Origin: Geosiphon pyriformis
Taxonomy: Eukaryota; Glomeromycota; Glomeromycetes; Archaeosporales; Geosiphonaceae
Direction of reading: 5' to 3'
NCBI GenBank assembly: GCA_016748015.1
Contig: JAAOMT010000034.1
Coordinates: 582,277 to 646,276, forward strand
DNA: 64,000 nucleotides
The position numbers were made by a program, and so were the translations under genes. Positions 12,071 to 26,500 of this stretch are shown piece after piece. The notes under the pieces are model-generated. The model saw nothing but the letters and a program-made list of their open reading frames with translations. It ran no database searches and was not told the DNA's origin. Each line of letters opens with the position of its first letter. The first letter of the stretch is position 1.

Positions 12071-12626
12071 AGTTATTATTTTTATTTATAATAGTAAAAT
12101 TAATTAAATTATAATAATTTTTGGCTTAATTATTAATTATATAATTTATAATAAGTTAAATTAAATATTAAGTTTATAAATAAAACATAAATATATATAA
12201 AGTTTTTATTAATAATATTATTTAAATTAATAGTAATTATATAATTATATAATTTATTTTTGGATATTATCAATAAATTTTTTATTTTAAATAATATTTT
12301 TATTAATTAAAAATACTAAATAGTTAATTTATATAACCAGTTTATTAATATAATTATGTTTAATAAATTATATTATTATTTAATTATGTTAAACTTAAAA
12401 ATAATAATTTTAATTTTAAGTTATTTAACAATATAATTTTTAAAAACAGTATTAAATAAACAATTTATAAAGTCTAAAAAATAGATTAAATATTTAAATA
12501 ATTTAAGTAATAATATTATATTTTTAATTTTGGTTTTTTTATTTAAATTTTGGTTTTTTTTTTAATAAAAATTGTTAAAATTAATACTTATTTGTTTTTT
12601 TTGTAAAGTAATCAAATTTAATATAT
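12071..12626. other. AT-rich spacer
   Basis: Almost entirely A and T with no coding signal. It ends at the ATAT that is the left target duplication of element B. Confidence 0.6.
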
Positions 12627-13290
12627 TGTTATGATTAAAACTCATATTTTTATTAGTTATTATAGGTATTAGCCATTAATGTCATATAATTAGTTACCCT
12701 ATTTTTAGATAGTAATTATTAATCTAATTATTAATCTGGTTATTAACTACTTTCAATAGCTATATAAGTAATAAGTTTCTTAGCTGTAGAAAGATATGAT
12801 CAAAGTAATAAAATAAAAACCATTATTAATTACTTTTTCTTATATTACTTATTCTTTTTTTTCTATTTTCAAGTATTTAAATATCTTGGAATAAAAAATT
12901 ACTTGTTGGTATTTACATATTTTATCTTTTTCTCTTCTTGATTTGTATTGTTAAAATTAGCCTAAGAAGCAATTGCTTGCTCTTGTAATTTATTGAATAA
13001 AAAAACAATTGAAAAACACAATAATACCTGTTATTGATTCTAAAAATTGCCAAGTTGAGGCATAAAATAATAGCAGCAATATTATTTTGTTAACAATCAT
13101 GGACTATTTCTCTATCTTTAGATTTCCAGAAAAGATTTACAAATGTGATTTTTATGAGACTAATCATGTATATTGAATTTTTACTTATTTAATTTATCTC
13201 TTTATTGTAATTTTCTCTTTAATTATTTTTATTATTCTATAATTCTGTTCTCTCTTGTTATCTATTAGCTTATTACTCCAACTTGTAACA
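12627..13290 (+). repeat. 5' LTR of element B
   Basis: 664 bp from TGTTATGATT to GTAACA, matching 19609-20296 and 44907-45644. It holds tandem short blocks of the type TTATTAATCTGATTATT near 12715-12750, expanded in the B2 copy. A TGGTGC-like primer site (mutated here to TAATGC) follows six bases downstream. Confidence 0.9.
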
Positions 13291-13499
13291 TAAAAGTAAT
13301 GCTCCCTGTAAGATTGTCAAAATCCACTTTGTTTCTTATTGTATGAGTGATTATTTATATTTGCCATAACAATTAGAAGAACACTTTAAAGCACATAACA
13401 AAAACAATTTAGACTTTATCAAACTTAATTCTTTATCCTTCTGCTTAATTTGCTTTCTCATTAAAAAACAATCCAGTAGACAATTCCAAGATTTTTAGA

Positions 13500-14960
13500 A
13501 CTGGTTTTTGAACAAGCATTTAGCTAAAACCTATATAGTCTATACAATCTATTACTTTGACCAAGCTTATCTTAAAGACAACTTTAAAGAAAGAAACAAC
13601 AGCATCAATCAGCTTTTATATTCCACAATCTTTGAACAACAGCCTTCTGATTTCAAATATCTGAATCACCAAATTCAGGATTGCTGCCTATTAGTTAATT
13701 AAAATCCTTTTGAAACAAAAAAAAAAGTTATCAAACTGTTTCTGTTTTTAATTTTATCTCAAACAAATCAGAACATTCTACACAAATAGTTACTTCTGAA
13801 CCAATGGCTAATAACTCTATACAAACAAACATTCTGGCTGTCTTTTAGAATATACAAACTATTTTAAAGTAAAGAAATAACACCTCATTACTATTATTCA
13901 GAGGTGATATACAAGATCCAATTGAATGGTTAAATAACTTTGAAAGAGCTGCCATAACCAACCAATATAATAATAAATACAAGTTCCAAATCATTGGTAA
14001 CTATTTTCAAGGTTCTTCTGCTATTTGGTTCTCACAAAAAACCAATGCCAATACTCAACAAAAAATTATTAGATAAACACCAGCAAATGCTGGAAAAAAC
14101 AATATTTCTTTTACTACTTAGTTTGAAAACAAATTCAGAACTCTTATTTTAATCTCAAAATGGCATATAAAATTAGAAAAAAAAAACCAAAGTCTTGGTA
14201 AAGTTGTAACTGAGTATGTCAAACAATCAGAAAGCTAATCAAGCAAGTAAACTTTAGAAAAAACTAGACAGAAGAGCAAAAGATTTATTCTTTTACAAAA
14301 AAATTGAGAACTAATTTTTCATATGTTTTTTGGTCTTTTTTGGCTTTAAAAAATAATTCAACAATAGATATGACTATTGAACTTGCCCAATAAATTAAAA
14401 ACAAACAAAAGATGCACTTGAAATTCACATTTTCAGTTTTTGCTCCTGTTTCTGTTATGGCTCCTGTTTCTGTTATGGCTCCTGTTCCTTAAATGGCTGT
14501 CACTTTTTTTACTGCTCAGACTTCAGATTCCAATAAACAATTAATAGATAGACTTACAGCCAATTTTGTCTGGTTATTAGAGTCTTTAGTCCAAGCAGTC
14601 AAAAAGAATTAACAATTCTAAAGATCCAGATTTAAACTTTGTTTTAATTAGTCCCAGCAATCACTATATCAAAGACAACAAAATGGTTTATTTGTATGCT
14701 ACCACTATAAATTAACTAGACATTTCTCAAGAAATTGTAACAATTCTCTCTTATTCTTTCCAGTCTTTAGAAACAATGACAATTAAAACAACAGAATCAT
14801 TAACAACAATGTCCTCAATTAAAAATCCAATCAAGCCAACATTAATTTCTTTGGAGAAGATCCCCTAGTTAAAATTATTGTTTATCAGCCTTTAAACTAG
14901 TAGGTGCACTTTTAAAGAATAAAAGTGCAAGCTAACTAGAAAAAAACCTCTTTTACACTT
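13500..14960 (+). pseudogene. gag: gag of element B, broken
   Basis: The open piece 13508-13702 is followed by a capsid-like core near 13905-14170 (GDIQDPIEWLNNFERAA, then FQGSSAIWFSQK), a pattern shared with Gypsy gag proteins. Stops and frame changes are frequent. A matching stretch in B2 lies at 45880-47600. Confidence 0.7.
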
Positions 14961-14989
14961 TTAATTTAACTAATAATGACCATAACATA

Positions 14990-16200
14990 GATAAATTGGC
15001 AATCAACACTTTTGATTTAACAAAAAAGAAAAAAAAAGCCAAAGTTAATTTTGCCTTGAACTTCAATAAAGCTTTTTCATTAACTGTTGATAACAATAAG
15101 CCACCAAAGATTAAAGTTTTTAAGAATTCTCCAAAGTTAGAACTCCCAAAAATAGTACAAAAATCTAATATCTATTCTATTGTTAAAGATTTCATGAAAA
15201 TCCCAGTGCATATAACTTTTGGCCAATTAATAACCCATCCACAATTCAGAAAAAACCTTTACAAATCTCTGATTTCAAAGAAAAAAACACTAAAAGCCAA
15301 CAAGTGCTTTCATTAAACTGGACTTGTTGACAACAGCAATGTTACTTCTCTTATTTGCAAAGTCCAAGTGGCTGATTACTTTATTGACTTAATCCTAAAC
15401 AATATATTATCTGTAAATATTATTGCCAAACACTTCCTGGAAGTTATTAGTAGAAAGATTAATGAATTTTTAACTAGACCAATAATTAATATACACAGTA
15501 ACAAAAAGAAAGAGCTTGGCATAGCCAAAACGGTTTCTGTTTGCATTAATGACATTAGCATTGAAACTAACATAGAAATATCTAAAGCAAAAAAGTATAT
15601 TATAATTGTAAACAATGAGTGGTTTGTCAAAGCACTATTTGACTATAAACTTTGTAAACTAACTATCAGATGTGATAAAAAACCCATTATGATTAAGTAC
15701 TATTATTGGACAACTCCTTTAGTACTTAAGCAAAGTCAAGAAAATAAACAATCAGATAAATCAGATAATGAAAAGAGCAATGAAAAAAAAAATCAAAAAA
15801 AACAAAAAAAACCTGCTAAATTCATTTATACTATCTTTACTAGCAATAACAAGCTACTAGACAATATTAAAACTAACAAAGAAAGAATTATTGTAAATAG
15901 CAAGCTAATTTGCTGGTTTTACTATAATATCCTTAGAAGAATTTTTAATAGAAAACCAGACAAGAAAGCAAAATACAGTTATTAGTGACATAACCCTTAT
16001 GTTTAGTGCTAGTGTAATAAACTTTTGTATTTTCCTAATAATGAATGCAAATTCTGTCTAATCTACTACAAAGATTGGAAACTTATTAGTCTAATACTAA
16101 GAAGAGAAATAAAAGAAGTACAAAAGTCCTTTAAGAATAAACCACCTAAAATCTAATTACTTGTAATAAAACAAAGAAAACTTTTCTTAAAAGAAAAAAA
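14990..16200 (+). pseudogene. pol: Protease-containing region of element B
   Basis: Two open pieces, 14996-15316 (106 residues) and 15368-15985 (205 residues). The second contains IIIVNNEWFVKALFDYK, corresponding to the conserved I-x-G-N-D-W-L strand of Gypsy proteases, followed by a Lys/Asn/Glu-rich linker. The active-site Asp motif is not clear. No dUTPase motifs follow. Confidence 0.6.
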
Positions 16201-16329
16201 ATAGACATTGAAAATCTGTTGGCTAGAAATAGCTTAGTTATCTCAAAAAAAAGTGATATCTTTAGATGAATTTATATAATACAACACACTATTATTACCA
16301 GAAAAACTTGTCCTATCTATTTAAAGTTT

Positions 16330-17570
16330 TATCAATTCAATCAACACAATAATAAGTTCATCAAGAAAGAGATAAACCAAATAAAAAATCTTGAATTCAT
16401 ACAAAAAATCAAGAATAAATAGGCTTTTTTAGTTGTAGTGATATTCAAAAAAGATAGAACCTTATGTTTTTGTGTTAATTATCACTAATTAAATGTTATT
16501 ACTATAAGAAACATATACCTACTTCTTAAAATTGATACAATACTAGACAAATTTAATGGTACTGCTTTCTTTTTAACCATTGATTTAACTGCTAAATTCT
16601 AATAAGTAGAAATAAATTCAGAAAGCAGAAAAAAAACTGTCTTTATTACCAAATATGGCATCTATGAATTCACAGTTATGTCTTTTGGTCTTATTAATGC
16701 TCTTTTTATCTTTTAATGCCTAATAAACAAAGTGTTTGAATCAATAAAAAAAAACTTTGTTTTGGTCTATTTGGATAATATAATAGTATACTTAAAAACT
16801 TGGGATAAATACTTAGAACATTTACAAAAAGTTTTTAATCTTCTTAGAAATGCTGGTCTTAAGATCAATCCAATCAAATTTTTTTTTGGATGTCAATTTA
16901 TCCAGTTTTTTGGTTATTTTATTATAAAAAATAAAATCTTTTCTGACTCAGCTAAAGTTAAAAAAGTTCAGAACATTAAACAACCAATGAATATTCCTGA
17001 ATTATGCTTTTTTCTTGGTTTGGCTTCTTACTACCACAAATTTATCAAGAATTTTTCTAAAATCACCTTTCTTTTTAATCAGCTACTCAGAAAAAATGTT
17101 AATTATCATCATTAACAAAAAGCTTTTAAAACTCTGAAGAAAAAACTTATTACTGAACCAATCTTTAAACAACCTAATTTGGACCAATCTTTTATTCTGC
17201 ACACTGATGCATTTGGCTATGAACTTAATACTGTTTTTTCACAAAAAGATGAAGATGGCAAAAAACATGTTATAACATATGTCAATAAAACTTTCACGTC
17301 AGCAGAACAGAACTATTTAGTTACTAAACAAGAATGCTTAGTAGTAGTTTAGACTACTAGCTACTGAGACCAATATTTTTTTGGTGTGAAATTTTTAGTA
17401 ATAACAGATTATCAAGTCTTGGTTTGGCTGCACAATAAGAAAAAACTGGAACACAAATAAATAATTCACTGAATATTCCACTTAAATGAATTTGATTATG
17501 ACATTTAATATCACAAAGAAGCAAATTATCAAAATGCTGATGCTTTTTCCAGACTTACTATTCAGTAATA
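16330..17570 (+). pseudogene. pol: Reverse transcriptase and RNase H of element B
   Basis: RT motifs are readable: VVIFKKDRTLCFCVNY near 16435, FTVMSFGLINALF near 16670 and VYLDNIIVYL near 16760, where the second Asp of YxDD is Asn. The longest intact part is 16732-17115 (127 residues). RNase H follows with ILHTDAFGYEL near 17200 and a terminal ANYQNADAFSRL near 17525. Several stops sit at Trp or Gln positions. Confidence 0.83.
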
Positions 17571-17639
17571 GTACAACTTTTTAACCAAACTAACTTAATT
17601 ATTAGTATTTTTTTCTTTGACAAACATGATAATAAACTT

Positions 17640-18690
17640 AAATTACTATTTTGTCTTAATAAAATTTTTGAGTTAAGGACAATACTCACCAGAATATACT
17701 TAATAGCAAAAAGAACATTTATACAAACAATCAAATTTTTATTTGATTTACCAGAACCAACTATATAAAAAAAATAGAAAAATTTCTGACCATTCTTAAA
17801 AAGTTATAAAATTTAAAGAAAGAGAAATTGTGATCTATAACATGCATACTGATTTATTAGCTGAACACTTTGAAAAAACAAAAACAATTCAGAAAATCTT
17901 AGCTTGCTATTATTAGTATATCTTAGGAAAAAACATTGCTGAATACATTAAAATCTGTAACATCTGCCAAAAAAAAAGAAAATCTAGTCATAAAAAAAAT
18001 ATTCATCCAATTTTTGTTGGTTAACTATTTAACAGAATTGATATAGATGTTATTAAACCTCTAACAATAACTACTAATAGCAATAAATATATTATTACAG
18101 CTACTAATTATCTTATAAAGTGGATAGAAACAAGAGCCACTCCAGACCAAACAGTAGTCTCAATAGCCAATTTTATTTATAAAAATATTATTTGTTACCA
18201 TAACTGTTTCAAAGAATTTTTATTTGATAAAAAAAAAGCTTTTTTTAGTACACTGGTTAAAAAACTTTGTAGAAAAATGGGAATATGTCATAAACTTTCC
18301 TCTTCTTAATACTCTTAGACAAATGACCTAATAGAATGTTTTAATAGAATATTATGTAAAATTTTAGCCAAAACCAGTAAAAAAACAAACTTATAAGACA
18401 AAGTACTGCCTTCAACTTTGTTTGCTTATAGAATTGTAAATTATAACATAATAAATTATAAATTTTTTTATTTGCTCTATGGACACATAACAACACTACT
18501 AATAGAAACTAATATTAAAATAATATTCTTTAAAGAAATTACAATAGGGAATTATAAAGACATTTTGCAAAAAAAACTTGGTACTATTCTTGACTCATTG
18601 GTAGAAACACAAATAATTGCCTTTGAAAAGATAAACCAATTTCAAAAAAAGCTTAAAAAAAAACTTATAAAACACTTTTTTTAAGTATTA
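17640..18690 (+). pseudogene. pol: Integrase of element B
   Basis: The zinc-binding cysteines appear as ICNICQKK near 17960, and the core follows with IDVIKPLTI near 18040 and YSQTNDLIECFNRILCKIL near 18315, with the Glu kept. The last open piece, 18418-18684, holds the end of the core. Too broken to function. Confidence 0.8.
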
Positions 18691-18979
18691 GTAATTTAGT
18701 TTTGGAATACTATTCAGACAGAGACAATGTCTATAGTAATAAATTTTCTAGCCAATAGAAAAAACTCTTTTTAGTCAACAAAGTTTTGAACAATGGTTCT
18801 TATATTCTACAAAATCAATATAAAACAATCTTCAATAATTGTCCTATTTATGATATATAATTTAAAAAATATTACAAATAATCTGATTGGTTGCTTGTTG
18901 TGATAATATTAATTCAAATAATTAGCAAAAATTAGGTATAAATAAATGCACTATTTCTAAAACAGAGATATCTTCAATC

Positions 18980-19660
18980 AATATGAATAATTATTTTTTG
19001 GATCAAAACATTCAAAACATTTTCTATATTCTTTATAAGTATTGAATCAAAAACTATTCAAATACTACTCTAACTATTGAAAAACAGATCACTATAATTG
19101 ATAATAATGGAACATATACTGTTATTAAACCCAAGAAAACAACTACCAGAAGAGAAAAAATATGTAACAAAATGGATAAATATCTGCTAAAAAGTATAAC
19201 AACAGCAATACTTTTATCTTTCAGTACAATTAAAAAAACAATCCAAGAAATCTTACTTATAGACAAAAACTTATTATATAAAAGACAATTAAAATTCTAT
19301 GGTCACTTTTATAAAACCATAAAAGATATGAAACTCATAAAAAAAACAATTTCAGAAATCCAGATAGAAATTTTGGATATTATATGATTAGATATTTCAA
19401 GAGTTTTAACTATTACTAAAAGAACCAAAACTCTTATATAAAGATTTGGTTTCTTAAATACAAAACTCATTTTGTTTCAGATATTATATATCTTATCTAC
19501 AAAAGACTTCAATAAACTAGTTAGTTTTAAGCTAAATAAAACTTTTCAAATAGATTATCTTATGAATAACTTGATTTTGCCTAAGTTTAATCTCTTTGGA
19601 AAGGATAATATTATGGTTAAAACTCATATTTTTATTAATTATCACATATATTAGCCACTA
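18980..19660 (+). pseudogene. Third ORF of element B
   Basis: Coding-like, Lys-rich frames between integrase and the 3' LTR: 19172-19387 (71 residues) and 19472-19654 (60 residues, running into the LTR). LYKRQLKFYGHFYKTIKDM resembles the region HYKLRAAFRLYGLFHT of the element A third ORF in position and spacing. No membrane segment. Unknown function. Confidence 0.45.
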
Positions 19661-20296
19661 ATATCATATAATTAGCCATTCTATTTTTAGATAGTGATTA
19701 TTAATCTGATTATTGACCTAGTTGTTGATCTAGTCATTAACTTAGTTGTTGACCATTTTTAATAGTTATATAAGCAATAAGTCTCTTAGTTGTAAAAAAA
19801 TATGATTAAAATAATAAAATAAAATTCACTATCAATTACTTCTTCTTATGTTACTTATTTTTTTTTCCCTATTTTTAAGTATCTGAATATCTTGGAATAA
19901 AAAATTACTTGTTGGTATTCACATATTTTATTTTTTTTTTTTCTTAATTTGTATTATTAGAATTAGTCTAAGAAGCAATTGCTTGCTTTTGTGATTTATT
20001 AAATAAAAAAACAATTAAAAAGCACAATAATATCTGTTATTGATTCTAAAAATTACCAAGTTAAAACATAGAATAATAGTAGTGGTGTTATCTTGTTAAC
20101 AATTATGGACTATTTCTTTACCTTTAAATTTTCAAAAAAGATTTGTGACTGTAATTTTTATGAGACTAATTACACATATTGAATTCTTACTTATTTAATT
20201 TACTTTTTTATTGTAATTCTCTCTTTGATTATTTTCATTATTCTACAATTCTGTTTTTTCTTGCTATCCATTAGTTTGTTACTCTAATCTGTAATA
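19609..20296 (+). repeat. 3' LTR of element B
   Basis: 688 bp, partner of 12627-13290, with numerous transition differences. Followed by the target duplication ATAT. Confidence 0.88.
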
Positions 20297-21649
20297 ATAT
20301 TTATTATAAATTTATAATAAATTTTGGTTTATTTTTTATAACAAATAATAATATTGTTTTTAAAAATATTAATTATAATATAAATATAAAAATTTATAAA
20401 ACTTTATTGTTAATATTAGTTAAATTTTAATTATTATTAATATTAAAATGTGTTTTTAAAAATAGTTTTTACATAATTAACATAAATTAAAACCAAATTA
20501 ATGTTTAAATATTTTAATTTTAGAAACAAATATTGATTAAAACATTAATATATTATTAATTTTATTTGTAATAAAAGATTAATAATTAATCAAATTAAAC
20601 TTAAAAACTATTTTAAAATTTTTAATAATAAATTAGCTAATTATATAATAATACAAATTAATTTTTTTGGTTATATACTTTAACATAATATTTAAATAAT
20701 GTAAATATTTTTAATTTGGCTAATTAAATAAAAATAAAAATTTATATATAAGTATTTAAATATAATTTTATTAAAAAACATTAATTAAAACAAATTTATA
20801 TTGGTTTAATATTTAGATTTATATTTTAAAACTGGTTTTATTAGTTTTAAAACTATTGAATTTAGAATATATATTATAAAAACATTATATAATAAAAAAT
20901 TATACAAATATTTAATTTAAAATTATATAAAATCTTAATATTTTATTGTTTTTAAGTATTTATAATAATAAGTTTTAGTTTTTGCTTTATATAAAACATT
21001 AGTTAAAAATTTTGTGTTTAAAAATAATTTAATAATACTTTTAAAATTTTTGAATTTGTTAAATTAATTATATTAAAAATTATAACCAAAATTTAATTAT
21101 TTAAAACAATATTTTATAATAATTATAAAAAAAATAAAATGCTTTTTAAAATTTTTATTAATAATAATAATTTATATATAATAAAGTTATATATTGTTTT
21201 GATTTATTTACAATTAAGTTTTTTGAATTAAAATAATTAATGTTTATTAATATGTATAATAATTTGAAATTTTTTTAAAATACATAATTTTGTAAATTAA
21301 TTTATAAAAAACAGTAAATTTAAGATTAATGTTTATACAAGTTAATATTATTTCAATTAGTTTAAATGGCTAATTATATATAAAAAATATATAAATATAA
21401 TTATTATAAAATATTTTAATTTTGTATTATAGTAAAAAATTGGGTTATATTTTATTACAACAAAAAATTACTTAATTTTAGTTTATAAATTTATTTATTT
21501 TGATTTTTTTAAATTACTAAAAAAATAAAACTCTTTCTTTTATTGATTTTCTGGTCATAATAAGAACATAAAATTGCCAAAAAAATAACTTTTCTTATTT
21601 TTTTTTTCTTTTTCACTTTTAGTTATTTTTTTTAATATACTTATTTTTG
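20297..21649. other. AT-rich spacer between element B and the LINE
   Basis: Very AT-rich, with no coding signal on either strand up to the first LINE-like residues near 21650. The LINE 5' end may lie in here, but no boundary is visible. Confidence 0.5.
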
Positions 21650-21654
21650 TTGCT

Positions 21655-23590
21655 ATAAAACTAGTAGGCTTTTCTGTTGGTGGCTCTGGTTCTGGTTTAG
21701 CTAAATTGAAGACCCAGTCTAACACTAAAAAAAAGTGCATATTAAGAGTATCTATTTTTATGGTTTTTTATATAAAAAGCCAAAAAAACTTAATGTTTTT
21801 GGTAACATAATAGAATTATTAATTGGCTCTTTATCTGTTAACATGTTGCAAGCTAATAAGAATAAATACAAAAAATCTTAAAATAGTAAGATAAATAGTA
21901 AAAAAAACAGTGTTAATAAAATGTCAAATATTAAAAACATAAAAAACACAATTGCAAAAGAAATGAGTTACATAGATTCTAATGCTTTTAAAACAAATAA
22001 CATAATAAATGACATGACATGACTCTAAAAAACACAAATAAGGACATATGTTTTAAGACAGCTGTTAAGTATGTCTTTTTTTAAAGTTTTAAGTAATAAT
22101 AATAATCCAAATTGGTGCTTTTGGTATTTAAATTTGTTGGTTCCAAAAAATTGTCATTAGCCAAGTTATAAAATAAAAAAATTAGAAATTTTGGTTCAAT
22201 AAAGTTTTTTGCACTGGATGTTAAACTTTTTGCAATGTTTGATAAAACATTTAGAGATAATTTTTTGTTTATTAAAAAAATTTTATCATATTAACAGTTT
22301 TGAAAAAGCATCAACTCTCCCAAAATTTTTAGGCATTATTAGATTAATCTTTATTTCTTAACTAAGCTTAAACAAAGCTAAGAAATTGATTATTAGTAAA
22401 AAATTTTTAGCAAATAATAATGTTAGAAAAACAAACAATTGTACAGATTGGAAAGTGATTATTAAAAAAATCTCAGTAAATTTTCTTAAATTGACAGTAG
22501 AATTAGTCTTTTCTAAATTTAGTAAGATAGTTTTAATTAAAATACAGCTGATTGGTCTTTGGCAAAAGACTTTAGTAGAGTTTGAATTATCAGATATTGC
22601 TGGTTTGATTGCTTCTAAATGATCAGTTTTTATGGAAAAAAATTCTGTGTGTGTGACATTAACTGTTAATAAAAAATAATTATGAATATCTAGAGATTTT
22701 TATCAGACTTTATTATATACTTTGTCTGTTAGCATTACTGCTTATGATTTTTTTGATTTGTTGAAATCATATAGTAAGAAAACTTGTTTTATTGGTCATA
22801 ATTTAAGTTTATATATGCATAACAGATGTGCTATAATTTTTTTTGTTAATAAAACATCCAAGAAGACTGCTATTGATTTTATTCCAGTTTTTAAAGGTGT
22901 ACATTTGTGCTGAACTGGTTTTTTTTTGGCTTATTGTGTTTAATATGAGCAATTTGGTCATGTATCTAATATGTGTTTAATAAATAAAAATCTGAATGGT
23001 CACAATAAATAAGTGGTTAATTTTTAGAACCAAATTTGTTTAATAAATATATATTTAAAAAACAAATACCAATTGTTTATTTGGTTTTATTTGGTGAAAA
23101 AACTTGGGCTTAAATTGTTGGTAATTTTATTTTTTATATAATGCCTTTGGTTTTTTCTGGTGCTGGTTTATCTTTGAATATTAAATTTTTTTTACTAATG
23201 TCTTTGAACTTGAATATAGGTTTGCTGCTCTTGAATACAGTTTTACCAGTCTTGTAAAGCAAATTAACAAACTGGTTAAGAAGTTGAATACACTTGGACT
23301 AATAGTTTCTCAGCTTAACTTTGAATGTTAGTTGTTAGTAACTTTTTTATCATAGAATCAAGAAGTGAATATAGTGTTGAATGAGAGTTTAGATACAGTT
23401 ACTAGTAATAAGACTGTTGTAAAAATAGTATTTTTAGATTAATCAGTAGTTTTTAGATTAGAAAACAGTTTGATAAGTTTCTTAGATATGGTTATAGACT
23501 TTTTGGCCAAGATAAATAATATTGTTTTGGATTCAGATTTTTTTTTATCTCAATAAACAGTCTTGTTTGAAAGTTTGCTACATATAATAT
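21655..23590 (+). pseudogene. LINE ORF1, broken
   Basis: Begins with a GSGSGLAKLKTQSNTKKK-type N-terminus near 21680. The central part, 22386-22913, reads IQLIGLWQKTLVEFELSDIA, followed by KTCFIGHNLSLYMHNRCAII, and leads to a zinc knuckle at 22935-22976. That knuckle has the C-x2-C-x4-H-x4-C spacing, but its second Cys is Tyr and a Gln is TAA. ORF1 of such elements binds the template RNA. Beyond the knuckle the frame is badly decayed. Confidence 0.78.
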
Positions 23591-23599
23591 TTGGAGTAT

Positions 23600-26500
23600 T
23601 AATATTCTTGCTAAGCAAAAGGATGTTGTTTATTAATATACAAATTTGAGTAATATGGTTTTTTTATTATGAAGATAAAGTTAAAGGCTAATATTAAATC
23701 TTAAATTGCAAATAAGTTTAATAAAATACAAATATTCATGTCTGAATTGGATAAAAGTTTTTTCAGTGCTGAAATAGTTATTGTTATAAGCAATTCTTGG
23801 TTTAATATGTTTTTAAGATTAAAAAGATTCTTGGTCATGTTATTTTGATATAGCTTTTTTTTAAAAGCAAGCTTTTAGTTATGGTTCTGAGTTTGTATAC
23901 TAGTGCTTCTACTGATACTAGATTTGGTCAAGCTTTAGATGTTAATTCTCTTATTGCTAAGACTATTAACTCCAGTACTTTTGTGGTCTTGTGTGAAAAT
24001 TTTAATGAAAATAAGTCTAAAAAGAGTGTGAGTTTCAAGTTTTGTTTGGATTTAGGTTTGGTTAACTTATTTGGTGAACACCCATTGGTTAAAACCTCTA
24101 CTTAGAACAACTTAAAAGGTATTAAAAAGGTTTTGGATTACATTTTTATAAGTAAAAATTTATTGTTAACAGTTGTTGATTATGAAGTCAACTTTATGTT
24201 CACATTTTTTAACACTGATTATAAGACTGTTTTAATGTTGATTGGTTTAAGTAGTCTCTTAAATATTTATTTAAATAGCATACACAAACAAGCTAATAAA
24301 GATTGTTAAAAGTTCAAAATCAAGAATATATATAGTGCCAAATAGACACAATTTAAGAAATATTCTTTTGTCAAGCTTTTAGTAATAAAAAATATGTTTT
24401 TAAAAGCAAAAGCTCATGGTAATTTAAATATTATGTAGAATTTGCTAAAGAGAGTATTGGTGAAGTCAGTTGATAAAACATTCTCTAAATATTGGTTCAG
24501 TAAGTTTTAATATTTACAAAACTGGCAGTTTTCTAAGTTTTTTAGATTAGAATTGTTAATTGCTAAGATTATTAAAAAGTTAAGCTTAAGTAACATGCTT
24601 GAATTTAATTATTTTGCTAAAAAATGGTCAACTTTAAATGATGGCAAGACTTTTAAAATCATAAATATGGTTTAAAACAATAAAAAGTTAATGAATATTT
24701 TCAAACAGTTGTTAATGATTTGAAAAAAGTACAAAAAGTTCAAGCTTTATAAATCAAAATTAGCTGAAAAAGCATATATCAAGAAGGTAATTGAAAAGCA
24801 CATAAAAAGTTTTTGTTCTAATAAAAGAGATATAATAAAGAGTATTTTGGATCAGCTTTTTTACAAGATGATTTTAAATCACTTGGTAGTAGAAAGAAAG
24901 TTGATTTTGGAGCCAGAAAAAATAAAACTTAGTATTAATAAGATTATAAAAGGTTAAACAAAAAAATAGGCTGTGTTTTAGGTAATGTTTGATCTATAAA
25001 CTTGCCAATATACACTATTAAATTATGTAAATAATAATGTTTTTTCTGGCATATTAAAAATAAGCAGTATAAAAAAATTGCTCTTGGTGATTAATAGTTT
25101 GCTTGATAACAAAGCTGCTGATTTGTTTGGCATTCTTAATAAACTTTAAAAACATAGTAGTAATAATGTGATAAGATGTCTTTTAGAATTATTAAATACA
25201 TGTTTGTTCTTTAATAGTGTTTCAGTTGTATAGAAAAGAGCCTAAGTTTCAATGATCCTTAAATCTTATGACTGAAATAGAGTTTTGATAAACATTTGAT
25301 TTATTGTTTTAATTGAAACAGCCAGAAAAATTCTCTTTAAAGTTTTATCCAATTGGATTTTATCTGCATATTACAAGTTTGGTGTTCTCTGTAGTAATAA
25401 TTTTTTTGTTCTAAAGAACACATTTACTCAATTTTTTGTATTTGTAATTGGTTCAGTAGTTAAAAATACTTTAGAAAAGAATAGAAAACTTTGGTTGGTC
25501 TTGTAAAATATGCACAAAGCATATAACTTGGTTGGTTGGTACTACTTAAAAGCTAGCTTGCAATAAATTAAAATATGCAACAAGTTTATAAAATTTTTTG
25601 GCAGCATACATGAAGATAAAGTCAATAAAGTAATAACTAATTTTGATTTCTTAAGTAAATATAGAGTATATGATAAATTGAATTAGAGTAAAATCTTCTT
25701 ATTTTTTCTTTGAAGAATTTTTTATAATCTACTTTTGTGTAAGATTAAAAGACATAAACATTTGTACAGATACCAGATTAATACCAAGTTTGTGGTTAAA
25801 ATAAGCAAAATAAAAAATAATGATAGAATGTCTTCTTTTTTTGCTGTTAGTATATTTGTGAATGATATAATTTGGATCAGAAATTGTCAAGCTTTTATGT
25901 AGTATGCTGTGGATATTGTTAGTAAATTTTTTTTGATTAATAATATTTTTGTTAATAATAAAAAGACTATGGCTATTTTTATTAATTAGAGTATTAAAGT
26001 TGTCTTTTTAAAAATTAATAGCCTACCAATTTTAATAGTCAAGAAAAATAAGACTTACAGATATCTAAGAATTTTTTTGTTAACTAAAGAGTTATTCAAG
26101 TCAAGTCTGTCCAAGATTTATTTTAATGTTTAATTTTTTGTTAATGTGGTTTTTAGGAAAGCCATTACAGATAAGCAGTTTTTATATTTAATATTGGCTA
26201 TTTTGTAACTTATAGTTAATTATAAGACTCAGTTTAGTTTTGTCTTGTTAAGTATATATTGCAAATAGGATGTTATAATTAGGAAGAATTTCAAGTCTAA
26301 AGCTTATTTGTTATGTAATTTTTCTAATAAAACTTTGTATCATTCTTTCCTATATGATTTAAAATCATTTAAACAAATGCAGTTTGAAGAAAAATTAGTT
26401 GTGTTAATTATTTTTTTTAATACTTTGGACATTATTAAATGCTTGTTTAATTACAAATTCTTAGATTTATAGATTTTAAGATGAGCTCTTTTGAATTTTT

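Larger units (their letters stand above)
12627..20296 (+). mobile_element. Ty3/Gypsy LTR retrotransposon B, old and decayed
   Basis: LTRs 12627-13290 and 19609-20296 in direct orientation, flanked by ATAT at 12623-12626 and 20297-20300. The right LTR ends are mutated by transitions (TATTAT and GTAATA). Internal order: gag, protease-like region, RT, RNase H, integrase and a third ORF. No dUTPase or long cysteine-rich module is seen, so B is a different family from A, C and D. The body is much more AT-rich than element A and has many more stops. A second member, B2, begins at 44907. Confidence 0.9.
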